DNA from: Veillonella sp. R32
Lineage (GTDB): Bacteria > Bacillota > Negativicutes > Veillonellales > Veillonellaceae
Assembly (NCBI RefSeq): GCF_010093125.1
Contig: NZ_NMZQ01000010.1
Location: 1-64,000 of the forward strand
Direction: 5' to 3'
Length of the DNA stretch: 64,000 nucleotides
Shown in pieces: positions 53,324-62,943 of the stretch. The notes under the pieces were generated by a model. The model had not been told where the DNA came from. It did not search any database and saw only the letters and a list, made by a program, of their open reading frames with translations. A program made the position numbers and the translations under genes. The stretch's first letter is position 1. Each line of letters starts with the position of its first letter.

Positions 53324-54601
53324 ATGAACAAAAAAACACTTATTGCCATATTATTATCAACCATAGCAACCACTACTACTAGCGTTGCCACCAATCCATT
53401 TGTAGATGTTACGGCCGATACATGGGCCTACCAAGCTGTTAGCCAACTTGCCAAAGAAGGTATTATAACTGGCTATCCTGATCAAACTTTCAAAGGAAAT
53501 CAAACAATTACCCGCTTTGAAATGGCGCAAATGGTCGCTAAAGCACTGGCTCACCAAGAAACAGCCTCCACAGAACAATTAGCTGTAATCAATAGACTCT
53601 CTACAGAATTTAGTGCAGAGTTAAATAATCTAGGCATACGCGTAGAAGCCTTAGAGTCAAAAGTTGGCAATACTAAAATATCTGGTGATGTACGTATTCG
53701 TTATAGAGGGAGCGAAAACGAAGGTGTTTTCAAAACTAAGAGCAAATCAAAGTTTGATTATCGGGCACGCATTCAACTAGATACCTTTATTAATAAAAAT
53801 ACGTCTGCAACAATTCGTGTACGAACTGGTAGTACCAAAGGAGACCCAGAATTTGGTGCTGCCAATAATACGGACATTGGTTTCGATCGAATGGCCATCA
53901 CCCATGCCTTTAGCAATAAGTTTCGTCTGTCGCTTGGCAGAACTGGCCTCCGCTTAGGTGAAGGACTCGCCTATAGTAATGAGCCATTTGACGGTATACT
54001 CGGTAGCTATTCGCATGATGGACTTCAATTTGAAGTAGGTTATGGATCCCTAACTTCTTTTTATGCCGGGACATTCCCAGCTACACGAAATGATAAACGA
54101 ACCAAAATTGTCCCCAACTTATCGGGTGACGAAAACCCTACTTTAACAGTTATACAGTTACGTAAAAACTTTGCCAAACGAGTAGATATGTCGACCTACT
54201 ATCTAATAGGCAACAAAAACATAAATACTGATTTTTATGGATTCGCAACTAAAATAAAACTCAATCAGCATCTTACCTTAGATGGAGAATGGCTCACCGC
54301 TAAAGACTTTGATAACGGTGATGCTTGGGTAGCGAGCCTTACCTATGGTAATTATAACCTGTCTAAAGAAGGTTCTTGGGATGTTAAATTACAATATTTT
54401 AATGAAGATATTAACTCCCCAGTATTTACGTCCCGCTATGCCCAAGCTTGGTTACGAGACTACAAAGGTTGGCTAGTAAGCACTAATTACGCCCTCGAAA
54501 AAAATCTAGGATTCTCTGCTTTCTATGGTTTTAATAGTAAAAATCAAGAAGGCATATCCTTAGGCGATTACTACCGAGCTGAATTTAATTTAAAATTCTA
54601 G
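53324..54601 (+). CDS. SLH-domain outer-membrane porin (OmpM-like)
   Basis: This 425-residue protein has a signal peptide (about 1-23), then one SLH domain (about 24-75: NPFVDVTADTWAYQAVSQLA, TRFEMAQMVAKAL), a short coiled coil (about 83-115) and a beta-barrel ending in aromatic RAEFNLKF. This is the OmpM design of Negativicutes, in which the SLH domain binds peptidoglycan-linked polyamine and tethers the outer membrane while the barrel acts as a porin. GGGAG precedes the ATG. A LacI-type operator lies about 160 bp upstream. Confidence 0.92.
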   Translation: MNKKTLIAILLSTIATTTTSVATNPFVDVTADTWAYQAVSQLAKEGIITGYPDQTFKGNQTITRFEMAQMVAKALAHQETASTEQLAVINRLSTEFSAELNNLGIRVEALESKVGNTKISGDVRIRYRGSENEGVFKTKSKSKFDYRARIQLDTFINKNTSATIRVRTGSTKGDPEFGAANNTDIGFDRMAITHAFSNKFRLSLGRTGLRLGEGLAYSNEPFDGILGSYSHDGLQFEVGYGSLTSFYAGTFPATRNDKRTKIVPNLSGDENPTLTVIQLRKNFAKRVDMSTYYLIGNKNINTDFYGFATKIKLNQHLTLDGEWLTAKDFDNGDAWVASLTYGNYNLSKEGSWDVKLQYFNEDINSPVFTSRYAQAWLRDYKGWLVSTNYALEKNLGFSAFYGFNSKNQEGISLGDYYRAEFNLKF

Positions 54602-54637
54602 CACCGCATTCATCAATTCCACATTTTGCATATCCCC

Positions 54638-54666
54638 TTGTACATCGAAAATATTAATGTTATAAT
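54638..54666 (+). promoter_or_regulatory. Promoter of katA
   Basis: TTGTAC (54638-54643) and TATAAT (54661-54666) are spaced by 17 bp. Both operator candidates overlap or closely follow it. Confidence 0.75.
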
Positions 54667-54674
54667 AACATTAA
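54654..54674. promoter_or_regulatory. Operator candidate 1 of katA
   Basis: A perfect 21-nt palindrome (TTAATGTTAT-A-ATAACATTAA) covers the -10 box of the katA promoter. A dimeric repressor bound here would block RNA polymerase. Confidence 0.65.
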
Positions 54675-54678
54675 CAAC

Positions 54679-54693
54679 GGATAATAATTATCC
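54679..54693. promoter_or_regulatory. Fur/PerR-type operator candidate of katA
   Basis: GGATAATAATTATCC is a perfect 7-1-7 inverted repeat. This is the arrangement bound by Fur-family regulators, including the peroxide sensor PerR, which commonly controls catalase. It lies just after the predicted transcription start. Confidence 0.7.
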
Positions 54694-54741
54694 ATTACTA
54701 AGACAGTAAGAATCTAGTAAGTACTAAGGAGGACAGAGAAA

Positions 54742-56199
54742 ATGAGTGACAAAAAGAAATTGACCACTGCTTTTGGTGCACCCGTACCGGACAACAATAA
54801 CAGTATGACCGCTGGTAAACGGGGCCCCGTTTTAATGCAAGATGTATGGCTTATGGAGAAATTAGGCCATTTTGCTCGCGAAGTCATTCCTGAACGTCGC
54901 ATGCATGCTAAAGGGTCTGGTGCCTTTGGTACCTTCACCGTTACCCACGATATTACAAAATATACAAAAGCTAACCTCTTTTCAGAAGTTGGTAAGAAAA
55001 CAGATTTATTCGTTCGTTTTTCCACAGTAGCTGGTGAACGTGGCGCCGCTGATGCAGAACGAGATATTCGTGGTTTTGCCGTTAAATTTTACACCGAAGA
55101 AGGTAACTGGGACTTAGTAGGTAACAACACGCCCGTATTTTTCATCCGCGATCCATTACAATTTCCTGATTTAAACCGCGCTGTAAAACGCAATCCTAAA
55201 ACCAATCTTCGCGATGCCACGGCTAACTGGGATTTCTGGACTAGCCTTCCCGAAGCCATTCATCAAATAACCATTGTTATGAGTGACCGTGGTATTCCGT
55301 CCTCCTATCGCCATATGCATGGTTTTGGTAGTCATACTTACAGTTTAATCAATGCTAATGATGAACGTGTTTGGGTCAAATTCCACTGGGTATGCCAACA
55401 AGGCATTGAAAATTTAACAGACCAAGAAGCCGCTAATTTAGTAGCTAATGATCGCGAAAGTCATCAACGAGATTTATTTGATGCCATTGAAAACGGGGAT
55501 TTTCCAAAATGGAAATTGTTCATTCAGGTCATGACCGAAGAACAAGCAAAACAAATGCCATATAATGCATTTGATTTAACTAAAGTTTGGTACCATGATG
55601 AATTCCCATTAATCGAAGTGGGCGTAATGGAATTGAACCGCAATCCAGAAAACTATTTCCAAGATGTAGAACAAGCTGCCTTTGCCCCTTCCACAATTGT
55701 GCCAGGCATCGGCTTCTCCCCTGACAGAATGTTACAAGGACGCTTATTCTCCTATGCGGATGCGCAACGTTACCGTCTAGGTACTAACTATCATCAAATT
55801 CCTGTTAACGCCGCTAAATGCCCGGTTAACATGTATCATCGCGATGGCCTCGGCCGTGTAGATGGCAACCATGGTAGCACTATTGGCTATGCCCCAAATA
55901 GCTATGGCGAATGGGCTAACCAACCAGAATTTAAAGAACCAGCCCTCGACGTGACGGGGCCAGCCTACCAATATGATTTTTACGAAGATGATTCTGATTT
56001 CTTCACCCAACCAGGCAAATTATTCCGCCTTATGAAACCAGAACAACAACAAGTATTATTTGAAAACACAGCTCGCGCTATGACCGGTGTACCTGATTTC
56101 ATCAAAGAACGGCATGCTAAACATTGTTATCAATGTGATCCTGCCTATGGCGAAGGTATTGCGAAAGCCCTTGGCATTACTGTAGACTTTTCAAAATAG
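54742..56199 (+). CDS. katA: Catalase (haem, clade-3 type small subunit)
   Basis: This 485-residue monofunctional catalase has the active His55 (RRMHAKGSG), Asn128 (GNNTPVFF) and the haem-ligand Tyr338 ([14 protein letters not shown]). It breaks down hydrogen peroxide. AAGGAGG precedes the ATG. It is controlled by a promoter with two palindromic operator candidates and ends at a bidirectional terminator. Catalase is absent from many Veillonella, so its presence helps narrow the species. Confidence 0.96.
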   Translation: MSDKKKLTTAFGAPVPDNNNSMTAGKRGPVLMQDVWLMEKLGHFAREVIPERRMHAKGSGAFGTFTVTHDITKYTKANLFSEVGKKTDLFVRFSTVAGERGAADAERDIRGFAVKFYTEEGNWDLVGNNTPVFFIRDPLQFPDLNRAVKRNPKTNLRDATANWDFWTSLPEAIHQITIVMSDRGIPSSYRHMHGFGSHTYSLINANDERVWVKFHWVCQQGIENLTDQEAANLVANDRESHQRDLFDAIENGDFPKWKLFIQVMTEEQAKQMPYNAFDLTKVWYHDEFPLIEVGVMELNRNPENYFQDVEQAAFAPSTIVPGIGFSPDRMLQGRLFSYADAQRYRLGTNYHQIPVNAAKCPVNMYHRDGLGRVDGNHGSTIGYAPNSYGEWANQPEFKEPALDVTGPAYQYDFYEDDSDFFTQPGKLFRLMKPEQQQVLFENTARAMTGVPDFIKERHAKHCYQCDPAYGEGIAKALGITVDFSK

Positions 56200-56227
56200 G
56201 ATGATAACAAAATAAGAAATAAAAAGA

Positions 56228-56266
56228 ATCCGCCTTATAGCTGTTTTGCACAACTATAGGGCGGAT
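56228..56266. terminator. Bidirectional terminator between katA and the YjiH-type gene
   Basis: A 13-bp stem (56228-56240 with 56254-56266, one G-U pair) is bounded by AAAAAG and TTTTTAG. It lies between convergent genes. Confidence 0.8.
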
Positions 56267-56277
56267 ATTTTTAGTTA

Positions 56278-57582
56278 CTACATAATAAGTTTTGCTGCAT
56301 AAATAACAGGCACTGAAATGAGAATAGATAAAGCTACCCGTTCAAACCAAATAATAAAATAGTCACTCAATTTAATTGGAATTTCTGTTGCCATCATACA
56401 TGGGATTGAAGCAGAGAAGAATAATACTTCTGAAACGCAAGTAATCGCTACTAACATACGTACTTCAAAGCTCAACTGAGTTACTAACACGGCTGGCAAG
56501 AACATTTCAGCAATCCCTAAGGATAACGCTTTAGCCACTAAGAATGGTTCTTCAAAACCAGTTACCAAGGTAAATGGATATAAAAGATATGCCAGTACAT
56601 TAAATACAGGTGTATGGTTAGCAATAACAATCCCCAACACGCCAATCGCCATCAAGGATGGGGCAATTTTTAACGCCAAATTAAGACCATCCCGTAAATG
56701 ATGGTAAGTGCCTATAATAATGCCATCTGCTTGTGAAGCGGTTTCCATAGCTTCTTCAAAAGCCACTTTAAATTTATCATGGACTACTGTTTTTTCAACA
56801 TTACCTTGTACCCCTTGATAATATTCATCAGCTTTACGGCTAATAGGATAAATACGAGCTGTTACTGCCGTTACCAAGAAAGTAACTACAACCGTAGCCC
56901 AGAAGTATAAATTCCACACATCCAATAGATTAAGAGTCTTCGCTACAATAATCATAAAAGTAGCCGATACAGTCGAGAACCCGGTGGCAATAATGACCGC
57001 TTCTTTCGCTGTATATTTACCTTCTTTAAATACGCGGTTCGTAATGAGTAACGCTACCGAATAACTACCTACAAAGGACGCTACCGCATCAATAGCAGAA
57101 CGTCCTGGCGTTTTCCATAGTGGTCGCATAATAGGTCGCATAAATACACCTACAAATTCCATAAGGCCATAATTAATTAAAAGTGCCAGGAATGCAGCCC
57201 CAATAGGTACAATCGTAATTACAGGCACTACAATTTTAGAGTAAATAAACGGAATCGTATCCTTATTCATCAAAAAATCGGGCCCTGTTTTCATCAAAGC
57301 CATATATACAAAGGGAATCGCTAAAATATTTAATATTGAAAAAATAGTCGTTGTTGTATTTTTGTTCCACGTTCTAGTAATAAAGGGAAGCAAAGCACCG
57401 ATGACTACTAAAAGACCGCCATATACCTCTTGAAAATAAGGAATTTTCAAAATATAGGATACCACGTGATCTAGGGGGATTGTGGATTTACCGCCAATCG
57501 TTATAGGTATGAAAAATATAATAATACCGAGAATACTAAAAACGACAAACCTCATAACATGTTCCATCGAATACTTTTTCAT
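56278..57582 (-). CDS. YjiH family membrane protein (nucleoside-recognition/Gate domain)
   Basis: The protein is 434 residues from the ATG at 57582, after AAGGG. It has about ten TM segments with two Gate-domain halves (for example VASFVGSYSVALLITNRVF and the late FEEPFLVAKALSLGIAEMFLP). The family is found in carbon-starvation and uptake contexts, but its substrate is not established. It appears monocistronic. Confidence 0.82.
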   Translation of the reverse strand: MKKYSMEHVMRFVVFSILGIIIFFIPITIGGKSTIPLDHVVSYILKIPYFQEVYGGLLVVIGALLPFITRTWNKNTTTTIFSILNILAIPFVYMALMKTGPDFLMNKDTIPFIYSKIVVPVITIVPIGAAFLALLINYGLMEFVGVFMRPIMRPLWKTPGRSAIDAVASFVGSYSVALLITNRVFKEGKYTAKEAVIIATGFSTVSATFMIIVAKTLNLLDVWNLYFWATVVVTFLVTAVTARIYPISRKADEYYQGVQGNVEKTVVHDKFKVAFEEAMETASQADGIIIGTYHHLRDGLNLALKIAPSLMAIGVLGIVIANHTPVFNVLAYLLYPFTLVTGFEEPFLVAKALSLGIAEMFLPAVLVTQLSFEVRMLVAITCVSEVLFFSASIPCMMATEIPIKLSDYFIIWFERVALSILISVPVIYAAKLIM

Positions 57583-57836
57583 AATCATCACCCTTATTTA
57601 TTAATTACTACATTAAAAATCCTTCCTTTACTACACAAATACAACTTAATCTTGATATGTTATGTTCATTTTACTATGCTAAAGTCTGCACATAGTCAAA
57701 TAAATTTACAGCTATTTTTAAATTATTTTATGAAATATCAATTTATTACGATAAAGCAAAACCTTAGTGAATTTTATAGTCCATAAAAAATCGTCGTTTT
57801 TTTGACATTCTACAACCTTTTCACCCCATATAACCC

Positions 57837-58952
57837 TTAATCTCTAATGCCCTCGGTTGTATCATATATTTTATACATCACCTCTTCGTATATAACAAAA
57901 TCAACAGTTCGTTTTGCTACTTCTATATCAATAAATAGCCAACTATGATCGACCAACTCTACATTAGCAAAATAGCGCATCCCATACGGGCCCACAAAAA
58001 TACAGTCACACTCGCCTAAAGTAGCGCCTCCTTCCTTGCTATCCTTGCCTTTAGTGTCCACTTTAATAGATTGTAAACGCTTAAAACCCAACGCAGGCCT
58101 TGTCCTATATTCATAGCCCCGTTCTACTAAATAGGCCTTTACTACATCTTCTAGCATACGTACCGTTGCCGCCCTCACATTAACGAGTCGCCCATTTAAA
58201 ATCTGCAACGCTTCTGCATATTCTAACTTGCTTTGTGCCTTGCTATCAATATTGCGTTGCACCTGTTCGGCGCGCTTAAACACGCCTACCCCCATTCGCC
58301 CCTCCTTGGCCACTTGATGACAAGAAACAAAGTACATTTCACCTACACTCTTATAATATATATCTTCGCTACCATCTTCATTATGATGATTATAGGTAGC
58401 CTCAAAGGTTACCTCATCGCCAAAGAAACGTTTAATAGCCGCCGCCAATACTATTTCTCGTTCACCAACCACACCTGTGAAACGACGTATAGTATGCCCT
58501 TCTACTACATTCAGCGCCCGCTGATGTTCAAAAGTCTTAGCTAACGCAACTAATAAATCTTGTTTCACTACGTCCGTCATGCCTCTAATAGTTTGTAAGT
58601 CCCTGTCTGCACAACCCAAAAAGCCAAGGCCATACACATCCTCTTTGACCAATTTTGAAAGTATCGGATTATAGGACGCTCTTGCGGACGGCTCATGCCG
58701 CGCATAAATAGCAACAACCTTATCGCTGCTGCCTTTTATCGAAGCTAAGGCTCTAACAACAAAGTTAGCTGGTGCCACATAATATTCAATATACGGCTCC
58801 ATATGCGCGGGTTCAAAATCTTCAATGCATTCAACTGCAATCGTGTCTTGTGAATCCACTTTCATAATATAAAATGGTTCGCCTCTATGATCTTCTATCG
58901 TCACTTGATGAAATGTCGTCTGCTGTTTCTCCATTAGCCCCATTGTGATCAC
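57837..58952 (-). CDS. Hypothetical cytoplasmic protein
   Basis: This 371-residue protein has no signal peptide, TM segment or motif I recognise. The start is a GTG five bases after AGGTGAG; an ATG 14 bases after that site (58943) is an alternative. It looks globular throughout, with GVVGEREIVLAAAIKRFFGD near the middle and a beta-rich C-terminus (GECDCIFVGPYGMRYFANVELVDHS in part). It is monocistronic. I cannot assign a function. Confidence 0.7.
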   Translation of the reverse strand: MITMGLMEKQQTTFHQVTIEDHRGEPFYIMKVDSQDTIAVECIEDFEPAHMEPYIEYYVAPANFVVRALASIKGSSDKVVAIYARHEPSARASYNPILSKLVKEDVYGLGFLGCADRDLQTIRGMTDVVKQDLLVALAKTFEHQRALNVVEGHTIRRFTGVVGEREIVLAAAIKRFFGDEVTFEATYNHHNEDGSEDIYYKSVGEMYFVSCHQVAKEGRMGVGVFKRAEQVQRNIDSKAQSKLEYAEALQILNGRLVNVRAATVRMLEDVVKAYLVERGYEYRTRPALGFKRLQSIKVDTKGKDSKEGGATLGECDCIFVGPYGMRYFANVELVDHSWLFIDIEVAKRTVDFVIYEEVMYKIYDTTEGIRD

Positions 58953-59072
58953 ACTTTCTCACCTATTTACACTACTGCCTATGGTATATATGTATATGCT
59001 TCATAACTACATTGTTACTATTCGTCACGGCCCCTTGAAAACTCCTTTTTTATAGATATATCAAATATGCAA

Positions 59073-59116
59073 AAAGCCCTCAAATGTGATGTATGTTTCT
59101 CACACTTGAGAGCTTT
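59073..59116 (-). terminator. Terminator after the 59.2-59.9 kb gene
   Basis: A 17-bp stem with two G-U pairs (59073-59089 with 59100-59116) is followed on the minus strand by TTTTT. Confidence 0.75.
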
Positions 59117-59160
59117 GATATCCATATCTGAAACTACTTAATCCAATCTAATATAATCTA

Positions 59161-59880
59161 TTAGTAGCCTACTTGTTTTGCTAATTCAACCATTTCATCA
59201 TGGACAGCTGGTAGTGATTCCGTTTCTACAGCATCAAAGGTTTCCACTTCCGTTGTTTTCAATGTATTAGCATCATAATTTAAACGATACTTACTGTAAT
59301 ATATTGTATCAATTTTTAAGTCATATGCCATATAACGGGCAAACATATCAGGTGTATTATCCGTCAAGAAGCCATAACTAACTAATTCTAACACATCTTT
59401 ATTTACTCGAATTGGCTGTACATATAATCTAAAATCAGAATTTACGAAACCTGTATCAAGTACATACTTAGATACATCAGTAAAGTTATTTTGAATGTAC
59501 TGTTTGTCATACGATGCTGGTAAATTTGCTCGTGATGTTAAAGTCATTGGCAATTTTCCATTAGCTTCTTGTTTCTGAACTTGGCTTTGCTGTTTCTTAT
59601 CTGCTTTATCATTTTGTTGTTGCAAGCGCTCATTAAGCTGCTCATTGATAGAATCTAAATTCCCACGCAATAGTTGTTCAATAACTTTTGCCTGCCATTC
59701 TAAATTCTTCTTATCATTACCAGAGTTGTAATTTGCATTATATTTCGCATTAATATTTGCATTCTCATTTGGTTTAGTATTATCTGCAGCCTTAGCTGTA
59801 TCATTCAATAACGGAGTTACCACAACTGCCAATAATCCTGCTGCCATAAGGCTACGTTTTAAAGCATTAGTCATTTTCAT
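59161..59880 (-). CDS. Secreted hypothetical protein
   Basis: This 239-residue protein has a signal peptide (about 1-31, cleaved near TAKA). An Asn/Lys/Gln-rich low-complexity segment (about 32-110, including NANINAKYNANYNSG) is followed by a folded-looking C-terminal domain (about 112-239: FRLYVQPIRVNKDVLELVSY, MAYDLKIDTIYYSKYRLNYD). GGAGG precedes the ATG. The C-terminal domain recalls, in length and strand pattern, the secreted protein at 40816, but similarity is not clear enough to call them paralogues. Function unknown. Confidence 0.75.
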   Translation of the reverse strand: MKMTNALKRSLMAAGLLAVVVTPLLNDTAKAADNTKPNENANINAKYNANYNSGNDKKNLEWQAKVIEQLLRGNLDSINEQLNERLQQQNDKADKKQQSQVQKQEANGKLPMTLTSRANLPASYDKQYIQNNFTDVSKYVLDTGFVNSDFRLYVQPIRVNKDVLELVSYGFLTDNTPDMFARYMAYDLKIDTIYYSKYRLNYDANTLKTTEVETFDAVETESLPAVHDEMVELAKQVGY

Positions 59881-59987
59881 ACATTGTTCCTCCCTTTATT
59901 AACTATATTTATATTTTACGATATAGTTATGAAGATATCATGGAGGGGGACATATTACTGAGACTCAGCGACAAAAGCACAAAAAAT

Positions 59988-60029
59988 CAACCATGCTAAT
60001 TTTCGTAATTCCGAAAACCCGCATGGTTG
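59988..60029 (-). terminator. Terminator of the tRNA cluster
   Basis: Nine-bp arms (CAACCATGC at 59988-59996, GCATGGTTG at 60021-60029) are followed on the minus strand by a T-rich run. They lie just past the tRNA-Arg gene. Confidence 0.75.
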
Positions 60030-60040
60030 CTTTTTTACTA

Positions 60041-60117
<77 letters not shown>

Positions 60118-60246
60118 ATATGAAATTAAAAAAAGAATTTTTCACCGTATATATTATACACTACCCATTATAAAAAATGCAATTCAAGTCAGCTTGGATT
60201 ACTATAATTTCAGCATATTACACAGAAAAAATTCCACATAAAAAAA

Positions 60247-60320
60247 TGGAGCGGGTGAAGGGAATCGAACCCTCGCGACCAGCTTGGAAGGCTGGGGCTC
60301 TACCATTGAGCTACACCCGC
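60247..60320 (-). tRNA. tRNA-Gly (TCC)
   Basis: A 74-nt cloverleaf includes an encoded CCA. The acceptor GCGGGTG pairs with CACCCGC, and the anticodon loop CTTCCAA gives anticodon TCC. Confidence 0.95.
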
Positions 60321-60330
60321 AATAAAAAAA

Positions 60331-60407
60331 TGGTCGGAGCAGCAGGATTCGAACCTGCGACCCCCTGGTCCCAAGCCAGGTGCGCTACCAAACTGCGCTA
60401 TGCCCCG
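60331..60407 (-). tRNA. tRNA-Pro (TGG)
   Basis: A 77-nt cloverleaf includes an encoded CCA. The acceptor CGGGGCA is opposed by TGCTCCG with wobble pairing, and the anticodon loop CTTGGGA gives anticodon TGG. It heads the Pro-Gly-Arg cluster. Confidence 0.93.
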
Positions 60408-60616
60408 ATTTAAAAGAAAAACTATTCTTTTCGTCGTGCTTTTTATTTACTCTTTCGCAACAACAAAGTTATTTTATCACAAGTAAAAAATGTGCGCAAG
60501 TACTTTTTTAAAAAATTTTAGTTTTTTCTTTTTAAATTTTTAAAACTACTAATCAACGCAATTATTAAGCGTCTACTAAACCATTCACGCCTTACAACTG
60601 GGTTATATTGTTATGC

Positions 60617-60994
60617 CTACTCATAGCAACATAATTCCACCAAATTTCCGTCCCCATCTCGTAAATACACGCTTTTCATAGGACCCATCGCACCATTTCT
60701 ATTAACCGGCCCAAGTTCGATAGGATACCCCTTAGCCTTAATGTCTGCCACAACCGCATCTATAGATCCTGCCACTACTAAACATACATCTAAACTACCA
60801 TACGTAGGATATTGTGCGGCTGGTAAAAATTCCGCTTTTTTGGTATGAATGTTAAGTTTCTGATTTCCAAAGTGTAAGGCGTAGCGACCATTATTTTCTT
60901 TTACAGTCATCCCTAACACATCACCGTAAAAATGCAAACAAGCTTTCAAATCTTGCGTAGTAATCACTAAATGATCTAATCCTTTAATATTCAT
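60617..60994 (-). CDS. VOC (glyoxalase/bleomycin-resistance-fold) family protein
   Basis: The protein is 125 residues from the ATG at 60994, after GAGGG. It is a single vicinal-oxygen-chelate module: GLDHLVITTQDL with metal-type His near the N-terminus, FYGDVLGMTVKE, and a C-terminal YLRDGDGNLVELCCY with Glu. It resembles VOC virulence-type and lyase proteins. Substrate unknown. Its ribosome-binding and start region is part of a 28-bp tandem repeat (60981-61086). Confidence 0.87.
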   Translation of the reverse strand: MNIKGLDHLVITTQDLKACLHFYGDVLGMTVKENNGRYALHFGNQKLNIHTKKAEFLPAAQYPTYGSLDVCLVVAGSIDAVVADIKAKGYPIELGPVNRNGAMGPMKSVYLRDGDGNLVELCCYE

Positions 60995-61086
60995 GTTATC
61001 CCTCATATCCTTTACTATTCATACCAACCTTCATATCCTTTAATATTCTCAACGTCGCTCCTATTCCTTAATATTCTTTAATATTC
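60981..61086. repeat. 28-bp tandem repeat spanning the VOC gene start codon
   Basis: The core CCTTTAATATTC occurs at 60981, 61009, 61037 and 61065 (28-29 bp apart), with a further TTTAATATTC at 61077. The first unit is the start of the VOC coding sequence; the others lie upstream. On the minus strand each unit carries GAATATTAAAGGATATG, so the units duplicate the start and ribosome-binding-site region. Confidence 0.8.
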
Positions 61087-61128
61087 CTGATGCCCCTTCT
61101 ATCCATTCCTATTCATAGTTCCTCTCTT

Positions 61129-62352
61129 TTATATACGCGTTTTTAGCCATTGCTGGGTCAACATGCCCATACCCATAGCCAACGCAATAGGGAAGAATAA
61201 TTCGACAGAAAAACGAGATAATTCTAACATAAATACAGCCGAAGTAAGTGGCATTTTCTGCGCTAAGCCGAGGAATACAACGGCCCCTAAAAAGGCCGCT
61301 AGCCCAATAGAAATAGGCCCCATTATAACACTCCAAGCAACTGCCACAGCCAGTGCCAAGGTACTGCCAAGCATCATGGATGGTGTAATTTTACCACCAT
61401 AAGCACCTACTGCTAAAGCCAGCAAGACAGCCACCCATTTAGTTGCAAATAAACCTAATGCATATTGCCAAGTCACTAAATCAGCAAACGTAAGCTGATT
61501 GCCTGGTTTGCCATTACCTAAAATAGCAGGGAAATACATCGACATAAGACCGACTACACCAAATGCAACAACGGAGAACAGAATCATTTTAAAACTTTTA
61601 CGATCAAACTTTGGCAATTTAGCCTGCGTTTTATCAAAGAATACGACAGCAATGCCGATAATAACACCTAACAATACAGCAAATTCGGCAAATGAACCTA
61701 TCATAGCTGGTTGTGGCATATCGTATTGAATCGTATCCCCTAAACCAAGGCGAACTATAAAGGTCGCCACTCCGCAGGCAATAAAGGCAGCACTTAAAGC
61801 ACGCACATTCCAAGTCAATAAGAGCGTTTCAAGAACAAAAATAGTAGCTGATACCGGTGAATTATACACCGCTGCCAAACCAGCCCCCGAAGCGCATGCA
61901 ATCAGTAAGGCTTTATTTTCCTTAGTCACTTCCACATAGCGCATAACCCAGGTAATCAGTGCTGAGGTGGCTTCCCGAGGCGCCACTTCACGGCCTAAAG
62001 GGGAGCCCATGCCAACCGTAATAATTTGCAAAGTAGCATGCAACAACGTGGTTACTGGTGGCATTTCTTTGGTTACATCCTTAACAGCATCTTTTACTTC
62101 AACTAATTTACCACCATAGCGATGTATTAACACCCAACCTACACCGGCCACCAAACCACAGGCCAATAAAGCCCAAAGCCGATGTTCACCGCTCACCTGT
62201 GCTACCCCCACACCAAAACTGTACCCATCAGCAGTACTGTAATTATACATAGCATGTTGAATCACATGTAATAAATTAGTAAATACGATACCTACTAGGC
62301 CTGCGAAGATACCGACTAACACGACGAGACCAAAGGTTTTACGTTCTAACAT
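61129..62352 (-). CDS. ClC-type chloride channel/transporter family protein
   Basis: This 407-residue protein has about ten hydrophobic helices and ClC-type signatures: GREVAPREA in place of GREGP (the gating Glu is kept) and GGKITPSMMLGS in place of GGxFxP. The first ClC motif (GSGIP) is not evident, so it is a divergent member. It would carry chloride or another anion across the inner membrane. AGGAG precedes the ATG. Confidence 0.85.
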   Translation of the reverse strand: MLERKTFGLVVLVGIFAGLVGIVFTNLLHVIQHAMYNYSTADGYSFGVGVAQVSGEHRLWALLACGLVAGVGWVLIHRYGGKLVEVKDAVKDVTKEMPPVTTLLHATLQIITVGMGSPLGREVAPREATSALITWVMRYVEVTKENKALLIACASGAGLAAVYNSPVSATIFVLETLLLTWNVRALSAAFIACGVATFIVRLGLGDTIQYDMPQPAMIGSFAEFAVLLGVIIGIAVVFFDKTQAKLPKFDRKSFKMILFSVVAFGVVGLMSMYFPAILGNGKPGNQLTFADLVTWQYALGLFATKWVAVLLALAVGAYGGKITPSMMLGSTLALAVAVAWSVIMGPISIGLAAFLGAVVFLGLAQKMPLTSAVFMLELSRFSVELFFPIALAMGMGMLTQQWLKTRI

Positions 62353-62458
62353 ACAAATAAACTCCTATACTTAATCTAGTTTCGCTATCCAAAGGACTGT
62401 ATCACTACTTAGCTTACTTTCAAATACGCCAATGAGTTCCTTCACTACTACTTACACG

Positions 62459-62564
62459 TCTTTTGCCATACAAATAAGGGCATTTACCACCGTCAGCAAC
62501 TTGCATCGCAGTGCCATCATTTATGCCTCTTTTGCCATACGAATAAGAGCATTTACCACCGTCA
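62459..62564. repeat. 37-bp direct duplication of the menI 3' end
   Basis: Positions 62459-62495 and 62528-62564 are identical at 35 of 37 bases and offset by 69 bp. The second copy encodes the last residues of menI (ALIRMAK); the first lies in the spacer after its stop codon. Confidence 0.9.
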
Positions 62565-62901
62565 CTTGTGAAATAAGGTGTCCCGTTTCATCCGTGACCT
62601 TAATCTCCCACACATGATTTCGGTTACCACCGTGTAACAAAGTCCCCGTCGCTTTCAACAAGCCCTCCGCTTTCATCGGCCGTAAATGTTGTGCCGTAAC
62701 CGTTTGCCCTACGCCAACATATTCCCCTTGCCCCATACGATTACTCGCCATGCCAGCAATCGCCTCACAAAAAGCAATGGTAGCACCACCATTCAAATAG
62801 CCAAAAGGCTGCGCATGAAATGAGGAAAGGGCCATAGCACTTTCAAAGCCCGTGTCCGTCAAATTCATATATTGTATCTGCAATTGATCAACTAAATTCA
62901 T
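62521..62901 (-). CDS. menI: Hotdog-fold thioesterase, probable 1,4-dihydroxy-2-naphthoyl-CoA hydrolase
   Basis: This 126-residue single-hotdog protein has the motif FHAQPFGYLNGGATIAFCEA. It parallels the HQPFGLLHGGASVVLAE motif of E. coli YdiI (MenI), including the catalytic Glu position. It lies downstream of menC on the same strand, which supports a menaquinone role; the broader PaaI thioesterase family is the alternative. A copy of its 3' end lies just beyond its stop codon. Confidence 0.75.
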   Translation of the reverse strand: MNLVDQLQIQYMNLTDTGFESAMALSSFHAQPFGYLNGGATIAFCEAIAGMASNRMGQGEYVGVGQTVTAQHLRPMKAEGLLKATGTLLHGGNRNHVWEIKVTDETGHLISQVTVVNALIRMAKEA

Positions 62902-62943
62902 CTTCTTATCCTTTTCAGTATAAATCGTATAGCGAATACCTAT

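Noticed and set aside
60177-60413. Plus-strand 78-residue ORF over the tRNA cluster
   Set aside because: Its translation (KGIEPSRPAW, GAAGFEPATPW) is the well-known spurious reading of antisense tRNA genes.
62432-62617. Plus-strand ORF with an internal repeated SFAIxIRAFTTV peptide
   Set aside because: The peptide repeat simply reflects the 37-bp duplication of the menI 3' end on the opposite strand.
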